Both the position numbers and the translations under genes were made by a program. The notes below the pieces were generated by a model that ran no database searches, was not told the DNA's origin, and saw nothing but the letters and a program-made list of their open reading frames with translations. A DNA stretch of 64,000 nt from Terrimonas ferruginea DSM 30193 (GTDB lineage Bacteria > Bacteroidota > Bacteroidia > Chitinophagales > Chitinophagaceae): the NCBI RefSeq assembly GCF_000425585.1, contig NZ_AUDS01000010.1, positions 186,001 to 250,000 of the forward strand, in the 5' to 3' direction. Positions 16,208 through 25,668 of this stretch are shown piece by piece (the stretch's first letter is position 1; each line of letters opens with the position of its first letter).

Positions 16208-16669
16208 ATGGACAATGACGTATTAAATGTGGCTGACTACCGTAGTTACCAGGGAGGATATTTCAGGGTACTGGTAAACAGCAGTGAGACCGGCGGAGCT
16301 TTCTCATTATTGGAAATGACATTGCCGAAGGGCGTAGAGCCTCCGCCACATATTCATGCCAATGAGGACGAAACTTTTTTTCTGCTTGAAGGCCAGATTA
16401 AGTTTTTCATTGGCGGCAAAGAGACTACGGCTTCTGCCGGCGAGGCGGTATTTGCACCCAGAACCATCAAACATCATTTTGCCATTCAGACGGATGCTGC
16501 AAAATTCCTGAGTCTTATTACGCCCGGCGGACTGCAGGATTATTTTATCGAATTCAGCGAACCCGCACGCAACCTGGAGCTGACACCTCCTGCCGGACCG
16601 CCGCCTGCGGACATCATTGAAATAATGACAGAAAGAATCAGCAGCCGGTATGGCGTACAATTTATCTGA
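16208..16669 (+). CDS. Cupin-domain protein
   Basis: This is a 153-residue single-domain cupin. Motif 1 appears as PPHIHANEDETFFLLEGQIKFFIGG (metal ligands His, His, Glu) and motif 2 as GEAVFAPRTIKHHF. ATG 16208 was chosen over TTG 16196. Such small cupins include quercetinase-like and other metal-dependent or sugar-binding proteins. The substrate cannot be told from sequence. The YceI lipoprotein gene follows after 46 bases, so the two are probably one operon. Confidence 0.85.
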   Translation: MDNDVLNVADYRSYQGGYFRVLVNSSETGGAFSLLEMTLPKGVEPPPHIHANEDETFFLLEGQIKFFIGGKETTASAGEAVFAPRTIKHHFAIQTDAAKFLSLITPGGLQDYFIEFSEPARNLELTPPAGPPPADIIEIMTERISSRYGVQFI

Positions 16670-16715
16670 CGGACTATTTTATAACCTGCGAAAAACAACC
16701 ATTAAAAAAAGAAAA

Positions 16716-17315
16716 ATGAAACGTATTACAGGGATGGCCCTTTTGTTGCTGACAATGATGGCCTGCAACAAAAAAGACGACAAAGACACTTCGTATAAAT
16801 TAGACGCCACTACATCCAAAGCCTATTGGAAAGGCTCGGCTCCGGATCACCACCACACCGGTTCGCTGCAGGTTAAAGGAGATTTTACCATGGACGAAAA
16901 CGGGATGATCAATGGAGGTTCTTTTACTATGCCCATTAGCTCCATTGAAAACTTTGACCTGCAGGATCCGGAAAAGCAAATGCTGCTCGACCACCTGCAA
17001 AGCATTACGTTCTTCAACATGTTGGTGCATCCCGAGGCGTCGTATGAGATCACGCACGTGGAAGCCTATACAGGAGAGGAGGGCATCGCCAATGCGAATT
17101 ACAAACTAACGGGCATGTTCACCCTGCTGGGCAACACACGCGCACTGTCTTTCCCCATCCGCATCAGCAGAACCAACGATCAGTTACTGGCGCAGGCAGT
17201 TTTCAGTTTTAACCGGCTCGATTGGGGAATGGGTGCATTCAACGACCCGACACAGGGGTTGTACATTTTGCCCGATATTAATATTATACTGGACATAGCA
17301 GCCAGGAAGAAATAG
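16716..17315 (+). CDS. YceI-family lipoprotein
   Basis: This is a 199-residue lipoprotein (signal MKRITGMALLLLTMMAC-N). The mature part shows the YceI lipocalin-like barrel: AYWKGSAPDHHHTGSLQVKGDFTMDENGMINGGSFTMPISSI, then LTGMFTLLGNTRALSFPIRI. YceI proteins bind polyisoprenoids and are linked to stress responses, but the ligand here is unknown. ATG 16716 gives the lipobox; the upstream in-frame start inside the cupin gene is rejected. Confidence 0.88.
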   Translation: MKRITGMALLLLTMMACNKKDDKDTSYKLDATTSKAYWKGSAPDHHHTGSLQVKGDFTMDENGMINGGSFTMPISSIENFDLQDPEKQMLLDHLQSITFFNMLVHPEASYEITHVEAYTGEEGIANANYKLTGMFTLLGNTRALSFPIRISRTNDQLLAQAVFSFNRLDWGMGAFNDPTQGLYILPDINIILDIAARKK

Positions 17316-17425
17316 GTAAACAGGTCCTGAAGAGGTCTTGATTTGAGGTTTGCGGTACGGCGGGTTAGCAGGGCCCGCCGGTGCAGGCCGGATTGACCCC
17401 GGATACACTGCACGGCCGCAGACAC

Positions 17426-17457
17426 GTAAAAGCCCCTTAGACAAGGGGCCTTTTACT
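17426..17457. terminator. Bidirectional terminator between YceI and the converging gene
   Basis: GTAAAAGCCCCTT and AAGGGGCCTTTTAC form a near-perfect stem with A-rich and T-rich flanks, so it can work on both strands of this convergent pair. Confidence 0.8.
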
Positions 17458-17524
17458 TCCTTTAAGTGTATGTAAGTGTATGAGTGATCAGTGAGAGTCG
17501 GTTGACTCTGTACTACATTAAGAT

Positions 17525-17926
17525 CTAACTTGGACGGCTTATTGTCAACACATTCGAGTAGCTGACAGTTTCGTCTTTGCGAATAAGCTTTAAACGGTAA
17601 AATACTTTATCGTTATTGGCTTTTTCAAAAAACGAATAATGATCCGTTGTGGGGTTCTCACTGCACCAGACAATAGCAGCCAGCGTAAACTGACGGTTGT
17701 CGGTACTCTTTTCCACTTCAATGCGATCTGCTTTTGCATTCTCTGTAATCGACCAGCTAAGCTGGCTTTTCGCTGACTGACGCGCTGCCGTAAACGACTG
17801 GATAGCGGGTTGATCAGTGGTAGTGATACACACAGATGCTGAATGTTGATTGACCGGGGCCTCTGCCGGTTGCAGGGCGGCAAGTACTGCCACGCCTAAC
17901 GTAAGGAGGAAATTGCTGAACATCAT
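17525..17926 (-). CDS. Small secreted fibronectin-like protein, T9SS-cargo stub
   Basis: This is a 133-residue exported protein with a signal peptide (about 1-23). The rest looks like the fibronectin-like segment that precedes T9SS sorting domains in larger cargo (SQLSWSITENAKADRIEVEKSTDNRQF, FYRLKLIRKDETVSYSNVLTI). It then stops, with no sorting domain. It could be a truncated cargo gene or a genuine small periplasmic protein. The start could be either of two adjacent ATG codons. Confidence 0.65.
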   Translation of the reverse strand: MMFSNFLLTLGVAVLAALQPAEAPVNQHSASVCITTTDQPAIQSFTAARQSAKSQLSWSITENAKADRIEVEKSTDNRQFTLAAIVWCSENPTTDHYSFFEKANNDKVFYRLKLIRKDETVSYSNVLTISRPS

Positions 17927-18084
17927 TTCTTAGGGTTTTGAATGGATCAATTCCCACAGAAATATTGGATATCCTGCCGGGCAGGGACGGGTCTTTCGTA
18001 AAAACAAAGGAACTGGGACAAAACTAATTACTATGCCCGGATTTTGCAAACCTTGTGCATAAATTATTTCCCTAATATACCCAT

Positions 18085-19164
18085 TTAAATAGCCTCGTCT
18101 TCCAATCGTTCAAACACTTCAGGATTAACCTTTTTCATCGGATTTTTCCGGTTTTCCATGTATTGCCCGCGGCGACGGATAATGTCGATGCATTCGAAAA
18201 TAGCGGTCAGGAACGAAGAAATGTCAGCTTTGCCCTTTCCGGCGATGTCAAACGCGGTTCCATGATCCGGAGATGTACGCACCACCGGCAGACCTGCCGT
18301 GTAGTTGACACCTTCGCCGGATGCCAGCGCTTTGAAGGGAATAAGGCCCTGGTCGTGGTACATCGCCAGTACGGCATCGAATTTTTCAAAATGGCGGCGG
18401 GCGAAAAATGCGTCTGCGCTGTAGGGACCTACCGCCAGGATGTTTTTATTCTTAGCCTCGCGGATGGCGGGGCGGATGATCGTTTCTTCTTCATTACCTA
18501 TCAGGCCTTCGTCTCCGGCGTGCGGATTAAGACCAAGTACGGCAATTCTGGGCGTGTCGATACCGAAATCACGCTGGAGGCTCTGGTTGAGCAGCTGCAA
18601 TTTGCTCAGGATGGCTTCTTTGGTAATATGACGGGCAATTTCCCCAACGGGAATATGCTCGGTAACCAGGGCTACCCGGAAATTACCGGCGCAAAGCATC
18701 ATCACTACATCAGGTACTTCAAACATCGCACGCAGGTAAGGCGTGTGACCTGTGTAGCTGAACTCGGGTGACTGGATGTTCTTTTTATGAATAGGTGCGG
18801 TCACCAAACCGTCGATCTGCTGCTGTTTCAGCGCGGCTACCGCCGTTTGCAGGGAGAGCGCCGCATATTTTCCCGCTTCATCGGTCAGTTGCCCGGGAGT
18901 CACGGCAATTTCTTCCTCCCAGCAATTAAACAGGTTGACCTGCTTGGGATTCAACTTCGTAAAATCCTTGATATTCTGATAGTTAATGTTCGAATCAGCT
19001 ACGGTCTTCTTATAGAAATTCACCACTTTACTGGACGCAAAAACCACCGGCGTGCAGAGATCCATCATGCGGCTATCTGAAAATGCACGTATAATCAGCT
19101 CTAAACCAATGCCATTGATGTCACCACAGGAGATGCCGATTACAGGTTTATCTTGATGTGTCAT
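18085..19164 (-). CDS. pdxA: 4-hydroxythreonine-4-phosphate dehydrogenase
   Basis: This is a 359-residue enzyme that oxidises 4-phospho-hydroxy-L-threonine in the DXP-dependent pyridoxal phosphate pathway. Typical segments are GISCGDINGIGLELIIR at the N-terminus, VTAPIHKKNIQSPEFSYTGHTPYL (substrate and metal binding), LGLNPHAGDEGLIGNEE, YHDQGLIPFKALASGEGVNYTAGLPVVRTSPDHGTAFDIAGKG. ATG 19164 was chosen (MTHQDKP); an earlier in-frame start adds 11 non-conserved residues. It is divergent from the GEVED protein gene. A possible weak -7 box TATTTTTA lies upstream on the minus strand. Confidence 0.95.
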   Translation of the reverse strand: MTHQDKPVIGISCGDINGIGLELIIRAFSDSRMMDLCTPVVFASSKVVNFYKKTVADSNINYQNIKDFTKLNPKQVNLFNCWEEEIAVTPGQLTDEAGKYAALSLQTAVAALKQQQIDGLVTAPIHKKNIQSPEFSYTGHTPYLRAMFEVPDVVMMLCAGNFRVALVTEHIPVGEIARHITKEAILSKLQLLNQSLQRDFGIDTPRIAVLGLNPHAGDEGLIGNEEETIIRPAIREAKNKNILAVGPYSADAFFARRHFEKFDAVLAMYHDQGLIPFKALASGEGVNYTAGLPVVRTSPDHGTAFDIAGKGKADISSFLTAIFECIDIIRRRGQYMENRKNPMKKVNPEVFERLEDEAI

Positions 19165-19423
19165 ATGCAGTACGATTGAATTGTAAAAATAAGGCATTTC
19201 TTCTCCGGCCCCTGTTTTTATACTTTAGGGGTATACCCTATACACAAACAAGGGATTTTTCCTATCGCTAAGTAAGAACTTTTACGTTTTTTAAGCAGAA
19301 AGTCTTAATTCGGCTTTCTTTCCAAAGTATTTATCCCAAAATTCGCAGCCAGAAGTAACTGATCCGATATTCAACCATTCCGCTCGACCAGGCGGATCGA
19401 AAACCGGTCCTATCCATTTTCTT

Positions 19424-21979
19424 ATGAGAAAAATTGCCAATTGCCGCCGCATGCTCATGACTGTAGTCCTGGGCATCCTCCCTGCCGCTTTGATAGCGCA
19501 GTGCACCAACCACACCCTCGACTGGGACTACCGGGAGTTTTTCGCCCGGGACAACGGTACGATTCGTACTTATGTGAGCCTGGCGCAGTCGCAGACCCAG
19601 TATTATGCGTTCGGAGCCAACCGACTCACCATTACCCATAACTATTCAACCAATGCCAACGTTGCGGGGGTTAATACCGATCATACCGGCGAAGCCGGTT
19701 CCAACGGATCGGGCGCAGATGTGGAGTTTACAGGTGATGGCACCATCACGCTGACCTTCGCCTCTGCAGTCAGCAGTCTGCGTTTTTCTTTGTACGATAT
19801 CGACCTGAACCAGCGCGTAAATGTGTCGGCACTCAATGGTGCGGCCAATACCAACGTAAATCTTACAGGCGGCGCCAATATCACCATTTCCAATAATAAT
19901 ACCGCCAACGCGCGGGCAACCGGGGCGAACTCCACGTCTGGTAACAGTTCCACCGCTGGTAATGTCAATGTCAGCATCAACGGTCCCGTAACCCGGGTTA
20001 CGTTGCAGATCACCAATACTGCCACTAACCGTAATGAAGGCGGGGAATTCTGGATCTCCGACATCACCGCCTGCAGCAGCGGCAGTTTTCCCAATAACTA
20101 TTATTCAGTAAGCCGCCCTTTTACCGGCATGCCATCCTATATTCTCACCAGCCTCGACGGCAGCTTTTATTATGTGGATCCTGCAACCGGAAGAGCAAAA
20201 CTGTTGTTCACCGATGCTGGCCACAATCGCATGAACTCCATAGCGTACGATCCATACAGACGCCAGGTTTATTATACATATAGCCTCACCGGCTCAGGGA
20301 ATTCTGTAAACAGTAACCAGAAAACACTCCGCCGCTACGACTACAATACCAATACTTACGGTCCGCTGGTAAACAATATTACCACCACACTGAATATTCC
20401 CACCTTCGAACAAGGCATAGAGTCTGCTGCCGCCGCTTTTTATGACGGCAATCTTTATCTCGGTGTGGAAGGTGGTTCACAATACACCAAGTCGATGATC
20501 TACCGTATTGATCTCGACGGATCAGGCACTCCCACCACTTTCAGTCAGGTATATGCACAGACATCGGAAACCTCCGGCGGTACACGTCTGCACGACTGGA
20601 GCGATTTTGTGATCAACGACGGCAACCTTTACGACTTTGATGGCGGGGCGGTTTCCAGCCTTGCCAATATGGATTTTTACCGGCAGAACCTGTTGACAGG
20701 CGTAGTGGATAACTATACGCCCGCAGCAGGGGTGGTGCCGCGCCAGGCAGCTGTAGACTGGTCGGGCCAACTCTATAATGTAGGTTCACCGAATGCCAGT
20801 GCATCCGGCACCATCTCTACTTATAACGGTACCGATAACGTGGGCTCTGCACAGAACATTACCTATAATGGCGTAGCCATTACGGGCAGTTGGGGCGATG
20901 CAGGCGAAGCCTTCCGTCCTTTCTGTGATTTTGGTGATGCGCCTATTTCTTATGAAGGTGCTGATCCTACCTGGGGGCTGGCAGTACACGAGCCACTGGC
21001 CAATCTCAGTATCGGCAACACGCTGGATGTGGAATGGCTGAAAAAAGGCGCCAGCACCACAGAAGACACAGACGACGGTATTCCCTTCCTTCCCCTGTTT
21101 GCACCGGGCAACCCGCATTACTTCTTCCAGGCGCAGGTATTCAATAACACAGGCTCACCTGCAACATTAATTGCATGGCTTGATTATAACGCCAATGGTG
21201 TATTCGATCCTTCGGAAGGCAGAACATATACCATACCTTCTTCTGCCTCTGTGCAAACGCTTTGGGTATCCTGGCTATATATGACCGGTATATCTCCCAC
21301 ACTGGTGAGCGGAACCAACACCTATCTGCGCATGCGTATCGCTCCGGCTTCGGCAGGCATGACTACCAATAACCCTACCGGTTATTTCGATGGTGGAGAA
21401 GTGGAAGATTATCGTGTAAGAGTAGACAACTATCCGCTTGCCGTCAACCTGTTTTCTTTCGATGCTAAAGTGGTGAATAAAACAGCGGTGCACCTGAACT
21501 GGGAAGTGAGCGGCGAAGACCGTCAGTCGACAGGTTACCAGGTATTGCGCAGCCGCGATGGCCAGAACTGGGAAAACATCGGACTGGTAGCTGCCCGGCA
21601 GACAAGTGGCAAACAGTATTACGAGTTGCTCGATAAACATCCTTACCAGGGCGTATCCTATTATCGTTTGCTGATCGGCCGCGACAAATACAGCGATATC
21701 CGCACTATTACAATCGGTGCTGATCAATCATTCACTTTATCACCCAACCCTGCACGCGACCAGGTAGTGATATCCGTAAAAGGACAAACCCGCGAACAGG
21801 CAGATGTCAACATACTGAGTATCGACGGCAAGGTGATATATACAGCCAAACATACGCTTAGTTCAGGCATGAACACCATCACTATTCCGTTGAGTAAATC
21901 GTGGTCCGCAGGCACCTACCTGATACAGGTGGCAGATGCATCTGGCACACGCCAGCAGAAATTGGTTATACGCCGGTAA
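19424..21979 (+). CDS. T9SS-secreted protein with GEVED domain
   Basis: This is an 851-residue cell-surface or secreted protein. Signal peptide about 1-25 (ending LPAALIAQ). An Asn/Thr-rich N-terminal beta domain is followed by a region with propeller-like repeats (YILTSLDGSFYYVDPATGRAKLLFTDAGHNRMNSIAYDP). A GEVED-type domain ends in YFDGGEVEDYRVRV. Then come a fibronectin-like segment (VHLNWEVSGEDRQSTGYQVLRSRDGQNWE) and a type A T9SS sorting domain (LSPNPARDQVVISV to LVIRR). No enzymatic motif is visible. It lies 56 bases upstream of the M14 peptidase gene and may share a transcript. Confidence 0.85.
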   Translation: MRKIANCRRMLMTVVLGILPAALIAQCTNHTLDWDYREFFARDNGTIRTYVSLAQSQTQYYAFGANRLTITHNYSTNANVAGVNTDHTGEAGSNGSGADVEFTGDGTITLTFASAVSSLRFSLYDIDLNQRVNVSALNGAANTNVNLTGGANITISNNNTANARATGANSTSGNSSTAGNVNVSINGPVTRVTLQITNTATNRNEGGEFWISDITACSSGSFPNNYYSVSRPFTGMPSYILTSLDGSFYYVDPATGRAKLLFTDAGHNRMNSIAYDPYRRQVYYTYSLTGSGNSVNSNQKTLRRYDYNTNTYGPLVNNITTTLNIPTFEQGIESAAAAFYDGNLYLGVEGGSQYTKSMIYRIDLDGSGTPTTFSQVYAQTSETSGGTRLHDWSDFVINDGNLYDFDGGAVSSLANMDFYRQNLLTGVVDNYTPAAGVVPRQAAVDWSGQLYNVGSPNASASGTISTYNGTDNVGSAQNITYNGVAITGSWGDAGEAFRPFCDFGDAPISYEGADPTWGLAVHEPLANLSIGNTLDVEWLKKGASTTEDTDDGIPFLPLFAPGNPHYFFQAQVFNNTGSPATLIAWLDYNANGVFDPSEGRTYTIPSSASVQTLWVSWLYMTGISPTLVSGTNTYLRMRIAPASAGMTTNNPTGYFDGGEVEDYRVRVDNYPLAVNLFSFDAKVVNKTAVHLNWEVSGEDRQSTGYQVLRSRDGQNWENIGLVAARQTSGKQYYELLDKHPYQGVSYYRLLIGRDKYSDIRTITIGADQSFTLSPNPARDQVVISVKGQTREQADVNILSIDGKVIYTAKHTLSSGMNTITIPLSKSWSAGTYLIQVADASGTRQQKLVIRR

Positions 21980-22035
21980 TAAATAATAAAAGCCCGTTTC
22001 ATTTTCCAATCGTTCCTGAAAAATCCAATTGTACA

Positions 22036-24795
22036 ATGAAGTCCTTGAGAACCATTCTTAGTTTGTTTTTTCTTTTGCCGGTGTTGGCGCAGGCGCAACA
22101 TCAGGTTTACAGCAGTGTGAAAATTGATCCTCCCGCTACATTGGCCGAACGCAACGAGTTGCTCGGGTTGCTGGAGATCGACCACTTTTACTATGATAGT
22201 GATGGCTCGATCGTATCGGAGATCAGTGCCGATGCATTGGCTCGTTTGCGCAGAAGCGGCCGCTCACACAAAGTACTGGTGCCCGATGTGGCGCGTCATG
22301 TGAATGAACTCAACCGTATTTACGAAGAAAAGAAAGCCCGCGGTGAAGACCCGGATGCGCAAGCCCGTCTTGGCTTTGAGCAAACCGGCAAAGATCTTTA
22401 CAGCCTTATTCCTTCTCCATCAGGGTTTGAAGTAAAAAATACGTTTGGCGGTTATTACAGCTTCGCTGAAATGAATGCCGCCATGAATCAACTGGTGACG
22501 CTTTATCCCAACATCGCGCAAAAAACTTCTATCGGTAAATCTGTTGAGAACCGCGATATATGGTGTATTAAAATTTCCGACAACGTGGCCACTGATGAGG
22601 ACGAACCTGAAGTGCTTTTCATGGGCTTGCAACATGCGCGCGAAGCAATCGGCGGCAGCAGCATGATCTTCTTCATGTATTATCTCTGTGAATTTTATGA
22701 TACTGATCCGCGCGTGCGCGAACTGGTTAACAATCGCGAGATATATATCGTTCCCTGCGTAAATCCCGACGGATGGGAGTACAATCGCGCCGGAGGAGTA
22801 GGCTCTGGCTGGCGCAAGAACCGAAAACTGAATAGCGGCGGATCTTATGGAGTTGATCTCAACCGCAATTATGGTGTTGACTGGAGTAACTGTGCAGGTG
22901 CATCAACCAGTTGCGGTTCTTCCGCGCAAACGGCCGACACTTATTTTGGTACCGCAGCTTTTTCAGAACCCGAAACAAAAGCGATTCGTGATTTTACTTA
23001 CAGCCGCCGTTTTGTTGCCATGATCGATCAGCATGCCTATGGTCCTTATTATTCGTTGCCTTTCGGTCGCCCCAGTTTACATACTATGAGCGCGCCCGAT
23101 ACCAAGTTTTATACATTTGTACCTGCCGCTATGGGCTTGTACAACGGCATGCGCGCAGGTAACAGCCCGGAATCTGTAGGCTATGAAGTGGCAGGCGGTG
23201 TAAAAGACTGGATGCTGATGGGCGATATCGGTACTGGCACCAAAGGCAAAATATATGGCATGACCGGCGAAGGCGGAGCCGGAGGTGGTGTGTCGGGAAA
23301 TAATTTCTGGGCACCGAAAGACCAGATCGATTATCTCTGCAAAGGCATGGCTTTTCAGAATCTTCAACTGCTGTATGCTGCCGGTTCTTATGTAAACCTG
23401 CAGGATACTGGCCCTATGAATCTTACCAGCAGAACACCCACTTTTACTTATAATATGACCCGCACAGGTCTTGCCAATAAACCTGTAACCGTATCAGTTG
23501 TTCCAATAGAGAATGTTGCTTCCGTTGGCGCACCCGTTACTACTTCCCTGGCGAATTATTTCGATACATATAACGGTAGCATAGCAGTTACCCTGCCTTC
23601 CACATTACCTACCGGGCAGCGTATCCGTTTTGCCTGGAAGATCGAAACAGATGGCATCACGCTGTACGACACCGTCGTGAAATTTTACAACGCGCAGGAA
23701 TTATTCACGGATAATATGGATGGCACATTTGGTACCAACTGGACAGGTACCAATGGATGGGGCTTTACGGCGGCCGGGGCCGGCTATGGCGGCGGCTCAA
23801 GCAAAGCGATGTCCGAATCTCCTTCGGGCAATTATACCTCCGGCAGCACAAGGGTGGCTACCTACCGGAATACCTTTAATCTTTCGGGTTCCACTGCCGC
23901 ATACCTCAACTTCTGGGTACGTCACCGTTCCGAGAATTTCCGCGATTACCTGCAGGTGCAGGTTTCGACCGATGGTAGTACCTGGACTCCTCTTGTGGGA
24001 TCTACCACCGTGCAGGAGCCCACAACTTTCGACGGCAGCAAGATCGATGGCAAGCCTTCATTAACCGGTATCCGCGAAGACTGGACGCGTGAGACATTCG
24101 ACCTGAAAGATTTCCTCACGGCTACCAGCCTGCGACTGCGTTTTTATTTTGCTTCAGATGCCAATGTCACCAACGGTTTCGATTACCAGACCGACGATGG
24201 CTTTTACATCGATAACCTCAGCTTTTTCAGAACTACTTCAACGCTGATCGCCCTGCCGGTACACTTTACTGATTTTACCGCGGTGCTCACACCGGCACGT
24301 ACCACCGATCTGCGCTGGACGGCAGTGACCGACGCACAGCACAGTCATTTCGAAGTAGAGCGCTCGGGCAATGGCTGGCAGTTTGAAACACTCGGAAGAG
24401 TAGAAGGCCAGCAACCTTTCGCCTTTACCGATCTTCAACCCCTCGAAGGATTGAACCACTACCGCATCCGCCAGGTAGACAGAGATGGCAGCATCACCTA
24501 CAGCAAAACATTAACGGTATTGAATGACTACAGCACAGGCCTGCGCATTCAGACCTATCCCAACCCTGCTACCGAACAGATCACTTTACGCTTCACCGGC
24601 AACCGTCCCGAAAAACTGCAATTGCAGGTAACGGACCTTTCCGGCCGCGTGGTGATATCGCGACAGGTGGTATCAGGTAATAACGGAAATGAAATACAAC
24701 TCGACCTTCACGCATTGCCGGCTCAGACTTATATGTTGCGTGCGGTCAACGCCAACGGAGAAATCCGCGCGCGTCAGAAGTTTGTGAAACAATAA
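22036..24795 (+). CDS. T9SS-secreted M14 zinc carboxypeptidase
   Basis: This is a 919-residue secreted peptidase. Signal peptide MKSLRTILSLFFLLPVLAQA. The catalytic domain (about residues 130-440) shows the zinc motif HAREA (HxxE), NPDGWEYNR, the substrate-binding RKN..N..GVDLNRNYGVDW, and a third zinc ligand His in MIDQHAYGPYYSLPFG. The MAM-like domain (QELFTDNMDGTFGTNWTGTNGWGF) and a fibronectin-like part precede a T9SS sorting domain (YPNPATEQITLRF). ATG 22036 was chosen because it starts the signal peptide. It probably trims peptides outside the cell. Confidence 0.93.
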   Translation: MKSLRTILSLFFLLPVLAQAQHQVYSSVKIDPPATLAERNELLGLLEIDHFYYDSDGSIVSEISADALARLRRSGRSHKVLVPDVARHVNELNRIYEEKKARGEDPDAQARLGFEQTGKDLYSLIPSPSGFEVKNTFGGYYSFAEMNAAMNQLVTLYPNIAQKTSIGKSVENRDIWCIKISDNVATDEDEPEVLFMGLQHAREAIGGSSMIFFMYYLCEFYDTDPRVRELVNNREIYIVPCVNPDGWEYNRAGGVGSGWRKNRKLNSGGSYGVDLNRNYGVDWSNCAGASTSCGSSAQTADTYFGTAAFSEPETKAIRDFTYSRRFVAMIDQHAYGPYYSLPFGRPSLHTMSAPDTKFYTFVPAAMGLYNGMRAGNSPESVGYEVAGGVKDWMLMGDIGTGTKGKIYGMTGEGGAGGGVSGNNFWAPKDQIDYLCKGMAFQNLQLLYAAGSYVNLQDTGPMNLTSRTPTFTYNMTRTGLANKPVTVSVVPIENVASVGAPVTTSLANYFDTYNGSIAVTLPSTLPTGQRIRFAWKIETDGITLYDTVVKFYNAQELFTDNMDGTFGTNWTGTNGWGFTAAGAGYGGGSSKAMSESPSGNYTSGSTRVATYRNTFNLSGSTAAYLNFWVRHRSENFRDYLQVQVSTDGSTWTPLVGSTTVQEPTTFDGSKIDGKPSLTGIREDWTRETFDLKDFLTATSLRLRFYFASDANVTNGFDYQTDDGFYIDNLSFFRTTSTLIALPVHFTDFTAVLTPARTTDLRWTAVTDAQHSHFEVERSGNGWQFETLGRVEGQQPFAFTDLQPLEGLNHYRIRQVDRDGSITYSKTLTVLNDYSTGLRIQTYPNPATEQITLRFTGNRPEKLQLQVTDLSGRVVISRQVVSGNNGNEIQLDLHALPAQTYMLRAVNANGEIRARQKFVKQ

Positions 24796-24822
24796 TCCGA
24801 ACTGTTCGTTTTTCAGTCCCCC

Positions 24823-24857
24823 GGTTCGTCGCTCTTGCAGGGACGGACCTTTTTTTA
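24823..24857 (+). terminator. Intrinsic terminator after the M14 gene
   Basis: GGTTCGTC (24823-24830) and GACGGACC (24842-24849) form an 8-pair stem with one G-U, followed by TTTTTTT. It ends only five bases before the rsmA -7 box. Confidence 0.75.
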
Positions 24858-24861
24858 TGCC

Positions 24862-24869
24862 TACCTTTG
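24862..24869 (+). promoter_or_regulatory. rsmA -7 box, predicted leaderless start
   Basis: TACCTTTG is a full TAnnTTTG match that ends four bases before the ATG at 24874. Transcription would be expected to start at or next to the start codon. Confidence 0.7.
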
Positions 24870-24873
24870 GGGC

Positions 24874-25668
24874 ATGTATACGCTTAAGAAATCATTGGGA
24901 CAACACTTCCTGCGGGATGAAAACATCTGCCGTAAAATCGTGGATGCATTACAGGAACATCCGTTTTCCCGTTTGCTGGAAGTCGGACCAGGCGGCGGTG
25001 CATTGACCAAATACCTGATCGAACTGCCGGACGTTGATTTTAAAGCTGTAGAACTCGATGAAGAGAAAGTTACTTACCTGATGCAAACCTATCCGGTATT
25101 GAAAGACCGCATCGTGCACAGAAGTTTTCTCGATATCGCTCCGCCTTTTAACGAAGAATTTACCGTGGTGGGTAATTTTCCCTATAATATTTCCACACAG
25201 ATATTATTTAAAATTCTCCAGTGGCAGGAGTTGGTGCCGGTAACGATCGGCATGTTTCAGAAAGAAGTGGCTCAACGGGTGGCCGCACCGGAAGGAAGTA
25301 AGGTATACGGCGTAATCAGTGTGTTGGTGCAGGCTTTTTATGAGGTGGAGTATTTGTTTGATGTGAGCCAGCAGAGTTTTACGCCACCACCTAAAGTAAT
25401 GAGTGGTGTTATCCGGTTGAAACGTACACCGGGCAAGTACCAATTCACCAGCAAAGGCGATCTCTTTCACCTGGTAAAAACGGCTTTCAATCAACGGCGC
25501 AAAACACTGCGCAATGCGGTTAAAGGCCTCTTTGAACCAGACGTGCTGGCCGACGATTTCTTCAACAAGCGGGCCGAACAATTGTCGGTTGCCGACTTTG
25601 CCGCACTCACTTATAAAATGAAAAAGGGGCAGCCACGCCCTGTCACACCTGAAAACGATCTGACGTGA
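24874..25668 (+). CDS. rsmA: 16S rRNA dimethyladenosine transferase
   Basis: This 264-residue enzyme dimethylates two adjacent adenines near the 3' end of 16S rRNA (KsgA). Motifs: KKSLGQHFLRD at the start, SAM-binding LLEVGPGGGALTKYL, catalytic NFPYNIS, and TPPPKVMSGVIRLKR, then VKTAFNQRRKTLRNAVKG. ATG 24874 fits the family N-terminus and the promoter. The stop overlaps the next gene's GTG start by four bases. Confidence 0.96.
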   Translation: MYTLKKSLGQHFLRDENICRKIVDALQEHPFSRLLEVGPGGGALTKYLIELPDVDFKAVELDEEKVTYLMQTYPVLKDRIVHRSFLDIAPPFNEEFTVVGNFPYNISTQILFKILQWQELVPVTIGMFQKEVAQRVAAPEGSKVYGVISVLVQAFYEVEYLFDVSQQSFTPPPKVMSGVIRLKRTPGKYQFTSKGDLFHLVKTAFNQRRKTLRNAVKGLFEPDVLADDFFNKRAEQLSVADFAALTYKMKKGQPRPVTPENDLT

